DNA of 36,654 nucleotides from Shewanella surugensis (GTDB lineage Bacteria > Pseudomonadota > Gammaproteobacteria > Enterobacterales > Shewanellaceae). The stretch is from NCBI RefSeq assembly GCF_023284005.1, contig NZ_JAKIKS010000052.1, positions 1 through 36,654 on the forward strand. Direction: 5' to 3'. Both the position numbers and the translations under genes were made by a program. Positions 22,267-32,073 of the stretch are shown piece by piece; position 1 is the stretch's first letter; each line of letters opens with the position of its first letter. The notes beneath the pieces were generated by a model. It did no database searches. It was not told the origin of the DNA and saw nothing but the letters and a program-made list of their open reading frames with translations.

Positions 22267-24857
22267 TAGATAACCTCACCCACAAACTCACCATCGCTAT
22301 AGCGCAAATGAATTTTCTCAACAGCTTCTTTATTGGCCAGTTTATTCAATAGCGCCAGTGACACTGGCGGTAGCATTTGACCATCGATAATGGCTTCCAG
22401 CATCCGCGCACCATTTTCGGCGCGAGTCGAGCGTTGATAAATCTCATCAGTTAAGCTTGGATCAATGATCACCTCGGCCTTATAACGCTCAACCAATAAG
22501 CTTTCTAGTTGCGCCAACTTGTAACCAATAATGTCTCTTAATACCGCTTCACCTAACGGTAAATAAGGCACGATTTCCATACGAGCCAATAGAGCAGGTT
22601 TAAAGAATTCGACCAATTCGGGATACAGGGCATCATCAATCAAATGAGGCTGCTCAGCATTATCGACGATACTTTGGTAACCTAAGTTGGATGTCAGGAA
22701 GAAAATTATATTCTGACAATCAATAACGCGCCCTTCACCATCGGCAAGCTCGCCTTTATCAAAAGCTTGATAGAATAGATTTAGCACATCAGGATGCGCT
22801 TTTTCCACTTCATCGAGTAACACAATGGAATAAGGCATTTTTCGAATAGATTCGGTTAATACCCCTCCTTCGCCATAACCGACATAACCAGGAGGCGAGC
22901 CAATTAAACGTGAAACCGTATGTTTTTCTTGGTATTCAGACATGTTAATTGTGGTTAAAAACTGTTTACCTCCATAAAGCTGCTCGGCAATTTGCACCAC
23001 GGTCTCTGTTTTACCGACCCCACTTGGACCCACCAATAAGAAGGCACCTTTAGGCCGACCCGCACGACGTAAATCGGCTCTCGCGGTGAGCATATTACGA
23101 TGAATACGCTCAATAGCCACATCTTGACCTTTTAGCGCTTTGCCTAAAATGACCGGTAAATGAGTAATTTTATATAACTCATCCGTGTTCATTTGCGACA
23201 CCGGCACCCCTGTCCAATCGGCAATAACCGACGCCACTTGCTCGGCATCCACCTCAGGGTAAACCAGCTTGCCAGTCTGTGATAACTCTTCAATGGTCAG
23301 AGTCAGCTCTTGCACTTGGCGTCTTAAGTCATCAAAGTCATCGCTATTATCGTCATCAAGTAGTTGCTCACGTAATGACAACATTTGCGACACCAGTGCT
23401 TGTTGCTGCTTCCAATTTGCCTCTAGCACTTTAAAGTCTTGCTCTTGTTGCTCGACGCTGACTTGTAACCCAGCAAACCGTTCTTCATCGATAGCTTGCC
23501 CCAAGTGCTGCTGACGCGCTAATAAACTGATTGCTTTCTTATGTTGATAGCCTAAGCTTTCAAGCTCAGCCATACCTTTTGGCGGCGAACTTAAGTTGAT
23601 GGCAATACGGGCACAAGCCGTATCGAGCACATCAATAGCTTTATCGGGTAATTGACGATTGGCCACATAACGGGCCGATAATCTGGCGGCGGCTTCTAAT
23701 GCCGAATCATTGATAAGCACCTTATGGGCTTTTTCGTACACATGGTGTAAACCCCGTAAAATATCCACCGCTTGGCTGACACTGGGCTCGTCTAATTTCA
23801 CTAATTGGAAACGACGTGTCAGCGCAGGATCTTTTTCAAAGTACTTCTTATATTCTTTCCATGTCGTCGCGCCAATAGTGCATAGTTCGCCTCGGGCCAG
23901 AGCGGGCTTTAGCAAGTTTGCCGCATCACCGCCCCCCTCTTGGTTACCCGCACCAATCAAGGTATGCGCTTCATCAATAAATAAAATGATCAGCTTAGGC
24001 GAAGCTTTCACTTCATCTATTAACGCCTTTAAACGTTTCTCAAATTCACCTTTAACGGACGCGCCCGCTTGCAATAAACCTAAATCGAGCGATAACAAGC
24101 TCACGTCTTTAAGACGGTCGGGGACTTTTCCTTCGACAATGCGGCGGGCTAAACCTTCCACCACCGCACTTTTACCCACACCCGCATCACCCACGACAAT
24201 GGGGTTATTTTTCCGACGACGACACAAAATATCGATCATCAACGCAATTTCATCATCACGACACAGCACCGGATCCAACTCACCCTGTCGCGCCAATTCA
24301 GTAAAGTCTGTGGTGAATTTACTCAAGGCACTGTCAGTGGTATTTAATAAACTGGGCTTTTTATCATCGCTGGCAACACTGGCAGACTCAGCAGAGTTTT
24401 CCGTCAGCTGCACAAAATTCTTACGTAAGTCTTCACGATTAATGTCTTCAAACAAGGCGACTAAACTCAGAGGAAGGTAACGCTCAGGTCGCATCACTGC
24501 GGCGGCAAAAATCGCACCAGAGCGCAAGCTTAATTCTTGTAAGTCAGTGGTCGATAATAACCAAGCATCTTGCAGGAGCTCGACAAGTAGAGGAGAAAAA
24601 CCCGGTCTGGTGTCTAAATCTTCCTCTCTTGGCAGTGAATCACCTAAATATTGCTTCACCAACTCATAATCGATATTGGCCTGCTTTAGCAAGACTCTGA
24701 TATCACTTAACGGGTTTTCGAGTAGCACAAACAATAAGTGCTGAATGGTCACTTCACTGTTTTGTCTGCTAATACATAGCGAAGCAGCTTGCTCTAAGGC
24801 CAATTTACTCTGCTGGTTAAGTTTACCGATCAAAGTAGACAGTTCGATACGGATCAT
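22266..24857 (-). CDS. clpV: ClpV (TssH/VasG), AAA+ ATPase that disassembles the contracted sheath
   Basis: A hexameric Hsp100 unfoldase that extracts TssC from contracted sheaths so that subunits are reused. The full length is 863 residues: an N-terminal Clp repeat domain (about 1-160), AAA-1 with GDAGVGKS (223-230) and IDEAH (294-298), a middle coiled-coil domain (about 420-530), and AAA-2 with GPSGVGKTE (610-618) and LLDEVEKAH. Both ATPase sites look intact. It starts 9 bp after the tssL stop with AGGGA in the gap. Confidence 0.96.
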   Translation of the reverse strand: MIRIELSTLIGKLNQQSKLALEQAASLCISRQNSEVTIQHLLFVLLENPLSDIRVLLKQANIDYELVKQYLGDSLPREEDLDTRPGFSPLLVELLQDAWLLSTTDLQELSLRSGAIFAAAVMRPERYLPLSLVALFEDINREDLRKNFVQLTENSAESASVASDDKKPSLLNTTDSALSKFTTDFTELARQGELDPVLCRDDEIALMIDILCRRRKNNPIVVGDAGVGKSAVVEGLARRIVEGKVPDRLKDVSLLSLDLGLLQAGASVKGEFEKRLKALIDEVKASPKLIILFIDEAHTLIGAGNQEGGGDAANLLKPALARGELCTIGATTWKEYKKYFEKDPALTRRFQLVKLDEPSVSQAVDILRGLHHVYEKAHKVLINDSALEAAARLSARYVANRQLPDKAIDVLDTACARIAINLSSPPKGMAELESLGYQHKKAISLLARQQHLGQAIDEERFAGLQVSVEQQEQDFKVLEANWKQQQALVSQMLSLREQLLDDDNSDDFDDLRRQVQELTLTIEELSQTGKLVYPEVDAEQVASVIADWTGVPVSQMNTDELYKITHLPVILGKALKGQDVAIERIHRNMLTARADLRRAGRPKGAFLLVGPSGVGKTETVVQIAEQLYGGKQFLTTINMSEYQEKHTVSRLIGSPPGYVGYGEGGVLTESIRKMPYSIVLLDEVEKAHPDVLNLFYQAFDKGELADGEGRVIDCQNIIFFLTSNLGYQSIVDNAEQPHLIDDALYPELVEFFKPALLARMEIVPYLPLGEAVLRDIIGYKLAQLESLLVERYKAEVIIDPSLTDEIYQRSTRAENGARMLEAIIDGQMLPPVSLALLNKLANKEAVEKIHLRYSDGEFVGEVI

Positions 24858-24866
24858 AAAATTTCC

Positions 24867-25661
24867 CTATTTTAGAATCTGAAATAATTGATTCAGCACA
24901 CCAGATGACTTCTGGTTTAATGACACTGAATAAAAAGTAAAAATGACGCTGAGCATGCAGAAAAAACCCGCAAAAATCGTCCACAAAGGTAACTGATGGC
25001 CAATTTTATATTTGGTATTCACCACATGATCGGTGGCGCTAGTTAACTGTTCTGGCTCTTCATCTTTTAAACGGCGGATCGTTTCATACAATTCGGTATA
25101 AATTTTATCGTATTCTTCACGCCCATTCGCCATGACCTTATAGCGACCCTCAAACCCTAAAGAGAAGCATAAAAAGATAAATTCTAATAAATCTTTATAT
25201 TTATGCGGTTCACTCTCAAGCCGTTGTAAAATAGTGAAGACTTTTTCACCACCCCAAGTTTCATTATGAAAACGAGTCAGTAAAGAATGTTCTGCCCACA
25301 CACTTTCAGAACCCCATCCAGTACTCATCACCGCTTCATCGATAAAACAACATAATAAATAACGATAAGCCAGTACGATGGCATGCTCATAACCTACAGC
25401 CACTAGTTCAGTTTCAATGGCAATAATATCTTCAAGTGTTTGCTGATACAGCTGAGACACCGTTTCTAGTTCAGTGAGTTTTTTTACTCTTAAAGCCATG
25501 CCCAGCAAAGGCGTCGCCGCATCGATGAGTAAATTAATACTCTCACCCCGTAATTTAAACCAGTACTGCTGATCGGCATCCATATTTTTGGCATGATCGA
25601 ATAAATTCCCTTCTAAATTCGGTTCAACCTTTTCTTTTAATTCTTTGTCATCCATTGCCAT
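24867..25661 (-). CDS. tssL: TssL (VasF/DotU), inner-membrane T6SS component
   Basis: 264 residues: a cytoplasmic DotU domain of helices (YRYLLCCFIDEAVMSTGWGS is the typical core) and one C-terminal membrane helix (about 224-248). There is no peptidoglycan-binding OmpA extension, so anchoring to the cell wall must come from another protein, if it occurs. It bridges the baseplate (TssK) and TssM. The start ATG at 25661 overlaps the tssK stop in TAATG. Confidence 0.94.
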   Translation of the reverse strand: MAMDDKELKEKVEPNLEGNLFDHAKNMDADQQYWFKLRGESINLLIDAATPLLGMALRVKKLTELETVSQLYQQTLEDIIAIETELVAVGYEHAIVLAYRYLLCCFIDEAVMSTGWGSESVWAEHSLLTRFHNETWGGEKVFTILQRLESEPHKYKDLLEFIFLCFSLGFEGRYKVMANGREEYDKIYTELYETIRRLKDEEPEQLTSATDHVVNTKYKIGHQLPLWTIFAGFFCMLSVIFTFYSVSLNQKSSGVLNQLFQILK

Positions 25662-26995
25662 TAGCTCCTTATGGCCCAGAATTGCAATTCAAGTTCAGAG
25701 AAATCACCTGCGACATGGAACGCAAAACCCGATGAATTACTCAACATTCTCCACTCTGGGCTCGAACGCTCAAGTTGGAAATAGGTAAAGCCTGCATGGT
25801 AAGGCAACTGCCTCGGTGCCACAGGTAACGGCGTTAACGGTACACCCGGTAATTGCAACGAAATCAGTTCACGGATCTTCTCAACCGACGCTACTTTCGT
25901 TTGTTGAATAAACAGTTTTCGTAAATCATCTAATGGCATTTTCGCTTTCACTGCCAAAATGAATTCAGCATCTTTAACCAAATCAGGATCTTGTACTGGC
26001 GCAATTTGCAGACCGTACTTACGTTTATGTAACTGTAGAGACACCGCTTTAGGCTCAAGCACGATACTGAGTGACTGCCGAAGTAGCGTCATAATGGGTG
26101 AGAATGATTCTAAAGGCAGCTTATGGTTATAAGCCTTAAACTCAGGAGCGATACGACTCTCGTCGGTAAAGGTAAATAACTCACCACAAATACTGACTAA
26201 GGTTTCATACAAGCGCTCAGGATGAATACGGCGCTGAGTCGACATGTGCTGTAAAATCGGGTGCATGCGATTAAGCGATTGCAACAACATGAAATCAGAC
26301 ACATCAGCCACGCCACCTTGACTCGGCATACCGATACGTTGGGCAATATTTTTTGCTCTCTCTTTCATCAGTCCCGCCATTTCACCGATAAAGCGATGCA
26401 AACGAGGCACGCCAGTCACATTTAAATGGCAAGGAATAAAACTGTCATCCAACATCACGCTGCCGTCGGGGCGTTTTTCTAAAATACGCGCAATAGCCAG
26501 TGAACTGTAAGCACTGCGATCGTCTTTTTCTAACATCAAACGCATACGCAAAGGGCTCACATCAATGGTGGTCAAATCCCCTTGTTCGGTATGCACATCA
26601 CGGACTTCATAACGACGAGACTCATAACGACTCGCATCCATTTTTTCAGCATGTGAAATTTCCGTCACCGAATCTCCTTTCATCGGCAAGGCTAAATACA
26701 CAATTTGATTCGCTAACGCGCTGTCGGTCACTTCTAATGCGTCGGGCAGTACATCTTCTTGAGGCATGTTAAACACGGTGCCATCGGGCATAACGCCCAC
26801 GGCATTTTCGATAGCAATGCGACCAAAGCTCAAATACTCTGGATTTAAACTCAGCTGAGTAATGCCATATAAGTAGCCTGTTGTTGAAGACGATTTTGTC
26901 TCCACAATATATTCGAAATAACGTTGTTGCTGCTGAAAATGCTGAGGTTTAATAAATAAACCTTCATTCCAAATCACTCGATTTCTAGATGACAT
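25661..26995 (-). CDS. tssK: TssK (VasE), baseplate trimer protein
   Basis: TssK connects the baseplate wedges to the TssJLM complex and resembles phage receptor-binding proteins. The normal length is 444 residues. The N-terminus NRVIWNEGLFIKPQHFQQQQRYFE is the family signature, and the C-terminal part contains the usual PGVPLTPLPVAPRQLPYHAG segment. It starts 2 bp after the tssJ stop and ends overlapping tssL. Confidence 0.95.
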   Translation of the reverse strand: MSSRNRVIWNEGLFIKPQHFQQQQRYFEYIVETKSSSTTGYLYGITQLSLNPEYLSFGRIAIENAVGVMPDGTVFNMPQEDVLPDALEVTDSALANQIVYLALPMKGDSVTEISHAEKMDASRYESRRYEVRDVHTEQGDLTTIDVSPLRMRLMLEKDDRSAYSSLAIARILEKRPDGSVMLDDSFIPCHLNVTGVPRLHRFIGEMAGLMKERAKNIAQRIGMPSQGGVADVSDFMLLQSLNRMHPILQHMSTQRRIHPERLYETLVSICGELFTFTDESRIAPEFKAYNHKLPLESFSPIMTLLRQSLSIVLEPKAVSLQLHKRKYGLQIAPVQDPDLVKDAEFILAVKAKMPLDDLRKLFIQQTKVASVEKIRELISLQLPGVPLTPLPVAPRQLPYHAGFTYFQLERSSPEWRMLSNSSGFAFHVAGDFSELELQFWAIRS

Positions 26996-26997
26996 AA

Positions 26998-27528
26998 TTA
27001 CTCTACTATCTCTAATTTAATTTCATGCTCAGTAAAAAACATGAGTAAGTGATATTCCCGCCCGATCGACTTTACCTTGACGACTTTTTTCCATTGCGCC
27101 ACATTCGGGTCACTGTATTGCGCCATCACGCCGATATAATGCACATCTTCTTTGATTTTTAGCGGTTCAATAAACTTAAACTGATCCGGGAAAATGATGT
27201 AATCACTGTGCTTAAGATAATTGGAACCTAATGCGGTTTCATGATCTTCAACCATGGCATCAAAATCGGCCGCCATAAATAAAGAGTCATCTTCAAGTTG
27301 AAACACTTGATAGACCACCGGGGTTGATTCACCATTCACATTAGGATTAAGCACATGATCGCCTACCATGCTATAAGTCACTTGGGTCGGTAAACTTTTA
27401 GGGGCCCCCACTGGCGTATCAGGATCCCAAATCACCTGACCCGCTTTTTGTGTCGCCTCCCATGCAGAGCTACATGCACCCAATTGAATAAGCACGCTTA
27501 AAATGAGCCCTAAACGTACAAAATCCAT
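26998..27528 (-). CDS. tssJ: TssJ (VasD), outer-membrane lipoprotein of the T6SS
   Basis: 176 residues with a lipoprotein signal and lipobox LGAC, the modified Cys being residue 19 followed by SSAWE. The mature transthyretin-like domain contains the typical ESTPVVYQVFQLED and loop segments that contact TssM. The start overlaps the tagH stop by one base (TAATG), so the two are translationally coupled. Confidence 0.93.
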   Translation of the reverse strand: MDFVRLGLILSVLIQLGACSSAWEATQKAGQVIWDPDTPVGAPKSLPTQVTYSMVGDHVLNPNVNGESTPVVYQVFQLEDDSLFMAADFDAMVEDHETALGSNYLKHSDYIIFPDQFKFIEPLKIKEDVHYIGVMAQYSDPNVAQWKKVVKVKSIGREYHLLMFFTEHEIKLEIVE

Positions 27529-28883
27529 TAGGCTAACCGCTGTAATTCACGTAACTTTTTATCATAAGCTTGGTCAAATATTTCCCAAAACAGCTTCTCG
27601 AAACCTTGTTGACGATTAGAGGTCAACTCTTGATAGTAGCTCTCATACATATTCCAAGCCCAATGCTCTGTGGAATGGGTTTGTACATCGCTGGCGCGGC
27701 GATACTTTTTAAAACGCTTCATTAAACCTTCTGGCGAGAAGGCTTCTAAAATATGCCCTAACGATTCCGTTATCGCCGTTTGCACCGCTTCATTATGTAG
27801 CTCAATGGTTTGTAAACTTTCCGCGATGGCAGCTTGAGAAGATAAGTGCACCGCGCAAGATTGGCTATCAAATAAGGTTTTCATGGTGTCTTCATAACCC
27901 AAACCTAACCGTAATGGATTATCTTCTATGGGCTGCAAATTTTTATTAATGTGCGCATATCGGCTGTTATTGACACTCTGATGCAGCGATAACAAACCTT
28001 TAATGGCCGCTTGGAGTGAACTGCCCATTTCCATGGCAACCGCTTGCATTTGATTGGAGTCGTTCTTATTACCGACTTGTACACCTAACCCTCTAAATAG
28101 CGGGCCGACAGCTAAATGATTCATCCCTGTATCTAACTCTTCGTTCCAACTTGTTCCCACCTCAGAACTCAGTTCTGATTCGAGTAAATCGAGTGTTTTC
28201 TCATCCATAATAAAGTTATCCATGCTAGGTTTTTGCTTAAGTGCTATCGCTGAATCAGTGTCAAATTCAGAATCCGCTTGAACAATAAAATCTTGACCTT
28301 GCCAATGCTGATCGTTACCCAATAAATAATCAGCCGTCTCGGTCGAGGTAATTTGCAACTCATCTTGCAGTAAATCTAAACTATCCACCTTGCTTGATTG
28401 CAATGCATCTAAGGCTTCCAATGGATCATCTTTCAGCACGGCAGCGGAGGCAGTAACAATCGGTTCGAAGAGATCATCACTGAGTAAGTCCACATCGGTA
28501 TCGGTTTTAGGGAATAAATCTTCTAGTGCTTGACTGGCCTGGCGTTGCTTTCCTCCCGCGAGCCCAAAATTCACTCGAACATGATACAGACCTAAAATTA
28601 ACGCATCGTTGTCTTTCAACTTGACCTTTTTTTCAAAACCAATAGGCAAGGTCGCACCATTGATATAGACCGGCCCTGCCAGCTCCATTAAACAAAATTC
28701 GCCATCGATTCTGAGTAGCTGACAATGTTGGGGTTTTATATTGTATTCACTGTCATTCAATACCCAATCGGCACTGACAGATGAACCAATAACGCCACCG
28801 GTCTCGTCAAATTTATGCGTCGTCGCTAATCCAGATTCCAATAACTGGGTATTCACAACTTGAAATGAAATTGATTTCTGCAA
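27528..28883 (-). CDS. tagH: FHA-domain T6SS protein (TagH/VasC)
   Basis: 451 residues. An N-terminal forkhead-associated domain (about 25-100; SADWVLNDSEYNIKPQHCQL and GPVYINGATLP) normally binds phospho-threonine. An acidic linker (about 110-250) follows, then a C-terminal TagH/VasC domain (LFDSQSCAVHLS... AFSPEGLMKRFKKYRRA). No PpkA kinase or PppA phosphatase gene is in the window, so the FHA domain's partner is unknown here. The start codon is TTG at 28883 with a perfect AAGGAG seven bases upstream. Confidence 0.9.
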   Translation of the reverse strand: MQKSISFQVVNTQLLESGLATTHKFDETGGVIGSSVSADWVLNDSEYNIKPQHCQLLRIDGEFCLMELAGPVYINGATLPIGFEKKVKLKDNDALILGLYHVRVNFGLAGGKQRQASQALEDLFPKTDTDVDLLSDDLFEPIVTASAAVLKDDPLEALDALQSSKVDSLDLLQDELQITSTETADYLLGNDQHWQGQDFIVQADSEFDTDSAIALKQKPSMDNFIMDEKTLDLLESELSSEVGTSWNEELDTGMNHLAVGPLFRGLGVQVGNKNDSNQMQAVAMEMGSSLQAAIKGLLSLHQSVNNSRYAHINKNLQPIEDNPLRLGLGYEDTMKTLFDSQSCAVHLSSQAAIAESLQTIELHNEAVQTAITESLGHILEAFSPEGLMKRFKKYRRASDVQTHSTEHWAWNMYESYYQELTSNRQQGFEKLFWEIFDQAYDKKLRELQRLA

Positions 28884-28898
28884 TGACTTGCTCCTTAT

Positions 28899-29906
28899 CT
28901 ATTGCCTTATCTGGATCAGCACTTTCTTTTTTTGCTGAGTCTTACTTAAAAAAGATGACCAACCCAGTTGACCACCTTTTTCATCTCCTAGTGTTAACAT
29001 TGGCGTCGCTTCTTTCGCGAGGGTCAACTCTAAATCAAACGCCATTTGTTCCCTCAAAACCATTTCCATCACCTTACACAAAGGCTTAAACTCTTTGCCT
29101 GAAGGCAAAAAATCTTGAAATAATTCAAAAGAAAGATCGTCAATACAAATCACAAACTTACCCATGACATCGGTCACTTGCTCACCAATCATCGTATCCA
29201 TGCCTAAACTGGCATTATCTTTTCCCAGCAAAAATTGCTGAGACTCGGGAATACGGACTTTTCTTTTTTCCCACTCTCTGATGGACACATTGTTTAAATC
29301 AAAACAGTGAGCAATTATCCCTGAAACGGTCTGAGGTGAACGGCTTCGTCCAGCCAACATGCCCGCATAGGCGAGCATTTTGCACCAGTTAATCGAGGTC
29401 TCACCCCGTAAATCTTCATTGGCAAGTCCCACAAGTGAAAACACTTGCGCTGAAAATGCATCACTTGCGTTATCTTGAAATCGAACGTAGTAGCGATATT
29501 TTCGCCAGCTTTTGTAAAATAAAGAAATCAGCCTGTGATTAAAAAAATCGAGAAAGTTGCGCTTCATGCCTTCATCTTCTGGATCGGCAATTTGATCCAA
29601 TAGATAATTCGGTAAAGGCGACTGCGAACCATTTAATCCTAAAAAGGTGGTATCCAGCTGCAAGCGATTATCATCGAGCCGAGTCAGGCTAGACACATCA
29701 CTACTGGCAAAGCCAAGGCTTGGATCCGCAGTAAAAAATAGTTTGCCTTGTTGTTCCCATTCGCGACTATCCGCATCGTTGCCTTCCAGACGATGTATTA
29801 ACTCCACCAGTTGGAAAAAGTTATACGAACGCACTTTTTCAGGCATCCTTGCCTGCCATTCGGGTGGCATCAAATTAACGGCTGCTGCCCGATCTGTATA
29901 TTCCAT
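28899..29906 (-). CDS. tssG: TssG (VasB), baseplate wedge protein
   Basis: TssG forms the baseplate wedge with TssF and TssE. The usual length is 335 residues, with the conserved YNFFQLVELIHRLEG near the N-terminus and LDTTFLGLNGSQSPLPNYLLD. ATG at 29906 is supported by GGAAAG upstream, although it lies 37 nt inside tssF. The alternative ATG at 29870 overlaps the tssF stop but has no ribosome binding site. Confidence 0.94.
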   Translation of the reverse strand: MEYTDRAAAVNLMPPEWQARMPEKVRSYNFFQLVELIHRLEGNDADSREWEQQGKLFFTADPSLGFASSDVSSLTRLDDNRLQLDTTFLGLNGSQSPLPNYLLDQIADPEDEGMKRNFLDFFNHRLISLFYKSWRKYRYYVRFQDNASDAFSAQVFSLVGLANEDLRGETSINWCKMLAYAGMLAGRSRSPQTVSGIIAHCFDLNNVSIREWEKRKVRIPESQQFLLGKDNASLGMDTMIGEQVTDVMGKFVICIDDLSFELFQDFLPSGKEFKPLCKVMEMVLREQMAFDLELTLAKEATPMLTLGDEKGGQLGWSSFLSKTQQKKKVLIQIRQ

Positions 29907-31633
29907 GTATATCTTTCCTGATTATCCGCATTCACCACAACCAACTCATGAAACGAATTGATGCTGGCATACAAAGAGAAAAAACGGCTAAGTACCGTTC
30001 CAAATAAAAACAAATCCCCTTCACTGCCAAATGCAGACTCTTTAAGCGTCACTTCAGACTTCAAGCCTCTAACAGGTAGACCTTTAATAATGCGCTCAGT
30101 CGGACCTGAAATGATATCTAAAATGCCCGCTAATCTGTGCTTAGCAATCATCTCGGCCTGTCTATCAACTAAGGCTTTAAAATCATAGGCACGGATCACA
30201 GAGCACAAGGCATCTTTCGATAACAAGGAGAGATAATTCAGCGATAAATTAGAAATAAGTGTCCATAACAAGCTGCCATCTAAAGGCGGACGTAATGATG
30301 CCGATGGCTCGGTAATATTTTTAAACGTAACAAAACTTGGAGTCTTATCGGTGGCAATACAAATATCCCCTTTACCAAGCTCTTTGGGCAATTGTCTATT
30401 GGTGCAAGTTAACCGTAAAGACACCGCTTCGGTCATATTAACCATATGGGTTTCGTCACTGCGGACGAAAGACATTAAATGCTCAAAGCCATTATGGCTA
30501 ATGCTGTCACGCACTTTAATGCGATAATATAAAGCCAGTCGATGACGCGTGCGTTCAATTTCATGTTGAAAGCTTTCAAATGGGGTATATACACGATTTT
30601 GCCCCCGAATTCTCCCAGCTTCCGAATCGGTCCAACCTTGGACATGATCGACACTAAAAATTTCATAATGTCCCGTTTTTCGGCTAGAAGGTACAATCGG
30701 ATATTCAGTACGACGACCATTAAGCTCAATGGGATCGGCATCATGCTCAAACAGATTAATCGCCGGCACACAGTAAAGCTGCATACTGCCTTTATTAATG
30801 CGCACATCAGATGGCAATGTTTTAGAAAATTTGAACCGCAACGTAAAGTCACCAGAAACATGACTGGGGATCACTTTATGAATATTAGTGACATCAACGA
30901 AATGAAAGGCTTCAGGAAAGGTAAAATACTCCTGTAAAATGCGATACCCTTCATAGACATTTTTGGGATAAGGTAAAATAGCGTCCTGAGAGTCAAATCC
31001 CACCGCTTTTAATGAATGACGCATCAAGGTATAAGCTTTGTCATCCGCAATGAGCTCAATACTATCTAAACAATTATTAAGCCATAAATACAATGTTTTA
31101 GCACTATAATCGTCATTACCAAGATAGAAGCGTAAATCATCAAGTCCAATTTGTTGCAAACTGATTTTTGCCGATGAACTTAAAACCACGTCAATGGTCG
31201 ACGACTCTCGAGAATGAGATGAAATAATATCTTCAACCGTAAAGGGATAAATATCCACGTCACGACAGGTTCTAAACTGGCATATGGTCTCTGAGACAGG
31301 ATGGCTCTTCATTTCACAACCGGTACTAATTAGCTGCTTCTCATCCATACCTTCATTGGGAGAAAAGGCAATAATGGTCGTACTGGGCACTGGGCGTAAA
31401 TAATTAGGCCACAGCATATTGATCATTGAATGAGTAAGTTCGGGAAAATCATCATCAATTTTTTCACGTAATCGACCCGTAAGAAAAGCAAATCCTTCAA
31501 GTAATCTTTCGACGTCAGGATCGGTACTCTTACCATGTAAATAACGGGCTAATTGAGGATGCATATCCGAAAATTCTTTACCTTGCTCTTTTAAGAAAGC
31601 GAGTTCATCCCTGAAATATTTATCTTGTGACAC
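29870..31633 (-). CDS. tssF: TssF (VasA), baseplate wedge protein
   Basis: 587 residues, full length. The N-terminus KYFRDELAFLKEQGKEFSDMHPQLARYL and the segment DPDVERLLEGFAFLTGRLREKIDDDFPEL are signatures of the TssF family. Two TssF and one TssG form each wedge. The start is GTG at 31633, two bases after the tssE stop. Confidence 0.96.
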   Translation of the reverse strand: MSQDKYFRDELAFLKEQGKEFSDMHPQLARYLHGKSTDPDVERLLEGFAFLTGRLREKIDDDFPELTHSMINMLWPNYLRPVPSTTIIAFSPNEGMDEKQLISTGCEMKSHPVSETICQFRTCRDVDIYPFTVEDIISSHSRESSTIDVVLSSSAKISLQQIGLDDLRFYLGNDDYSAKTLYLWLNNCLDSIELIADDKAYTLMRHSLKAVGFDSQDAILPYPKNVYEGYRILQEYFTFPEAFHFVDVTNIHKVIPSHVSGDFTLRFKFSKTLPSDVRINKGSMQLYCVPAINLFEHDADPIELNGRRTEYPIVPSSRKTGHYEIFSVDHVQGWTDSEAGRIRGQNRVYTPFESFQHEIERTRHRLALYYRIKVRDSISHNGFEHLMSFVRSDETHMVNMTEAVSLRLTCTNRQLPKELGKGDICIATDKTPSFVTFKNITEPSASLRPPLDGSLLWTLISNLSLNYLSLLSKDALCSVIRAYDFKALVDRQAEMIAKHRLAGILDIISGPTERIIKGLPVRGLKSEVTLKESAFGSEGDLFLFGTVLSRFFSLYASINSFHELVVVNADNQERYTWNIQIGQQPLI

Positions 31634-31635
31634 GA

Positions 31636-32067
31636 CTAAATCACTCTGTATTTTCGGTTATTATCCAGAAAAAGCTCAATTTGAATTTTTTCATCCATGT
31701 GTGATACTGCCAATTTCCCAACAATATTGAATGTCAGATTTAACGGACTGCTTTCATCATGAAAGACCGTCACTTCAACGTTAGAAATCCGAGGTTCAAA
31801 ACGCTCAATACAGTTTTTTATCGACAATCTGATCTGTAGGCCCAAATCAAAACTGCCCAATGACGCATCATTAAAGTCGAGTAAACCATACTCGGGGCAG
31901 CTTTGAGATTCGCCTATACGCGCATTTAATACTCTCGCAATGCTACGTTTAATTGAATCCATGGTCTCATCCACTGAAGAATGATACGCCGATACTCTTG
32001 GCGCATCAGGAATTAAGCGCTCAAAGAAACTACTGCCTCTTAATTTGTTTTCTTCAGTGTCAAACAC
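31636..32067 (-). CDS. tssE: TssE, gp25-like baseplate protein
   Basis: 143 residues, related to phage T4 gp25, which starts sheath polymerisation. It contains the conserved ESQSCPEYGLLDFND and the EPRISNVEVTV strand. The start is GTG at 32067; its GGAG ribosome binding site overlaps the end of tssC. Confidence 0.94.
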   Translation of the reverse strand: MFDTEENKLRGSSFFERLIPDAPRVSAYHSSVDETMDSIKRSIARVLNARIGESQSCPEYGLLDFNDASLGSFDLGLQIRLSIKNCIERFEPRISNVEVTVFHDESSPLNLTFNIVGKLAVSHMDEKIQIELFLDNNRKYRVI

Positions 32068-32073
32068 TATGTG

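Noticed and set aside
23710..24480. 256-codon open frame on the plus strand
   Set aside because: It lies wholly antisense to the conserved AAA-1 region of clpV, with Ser/Arg-rich composition and no ribosome binding site.
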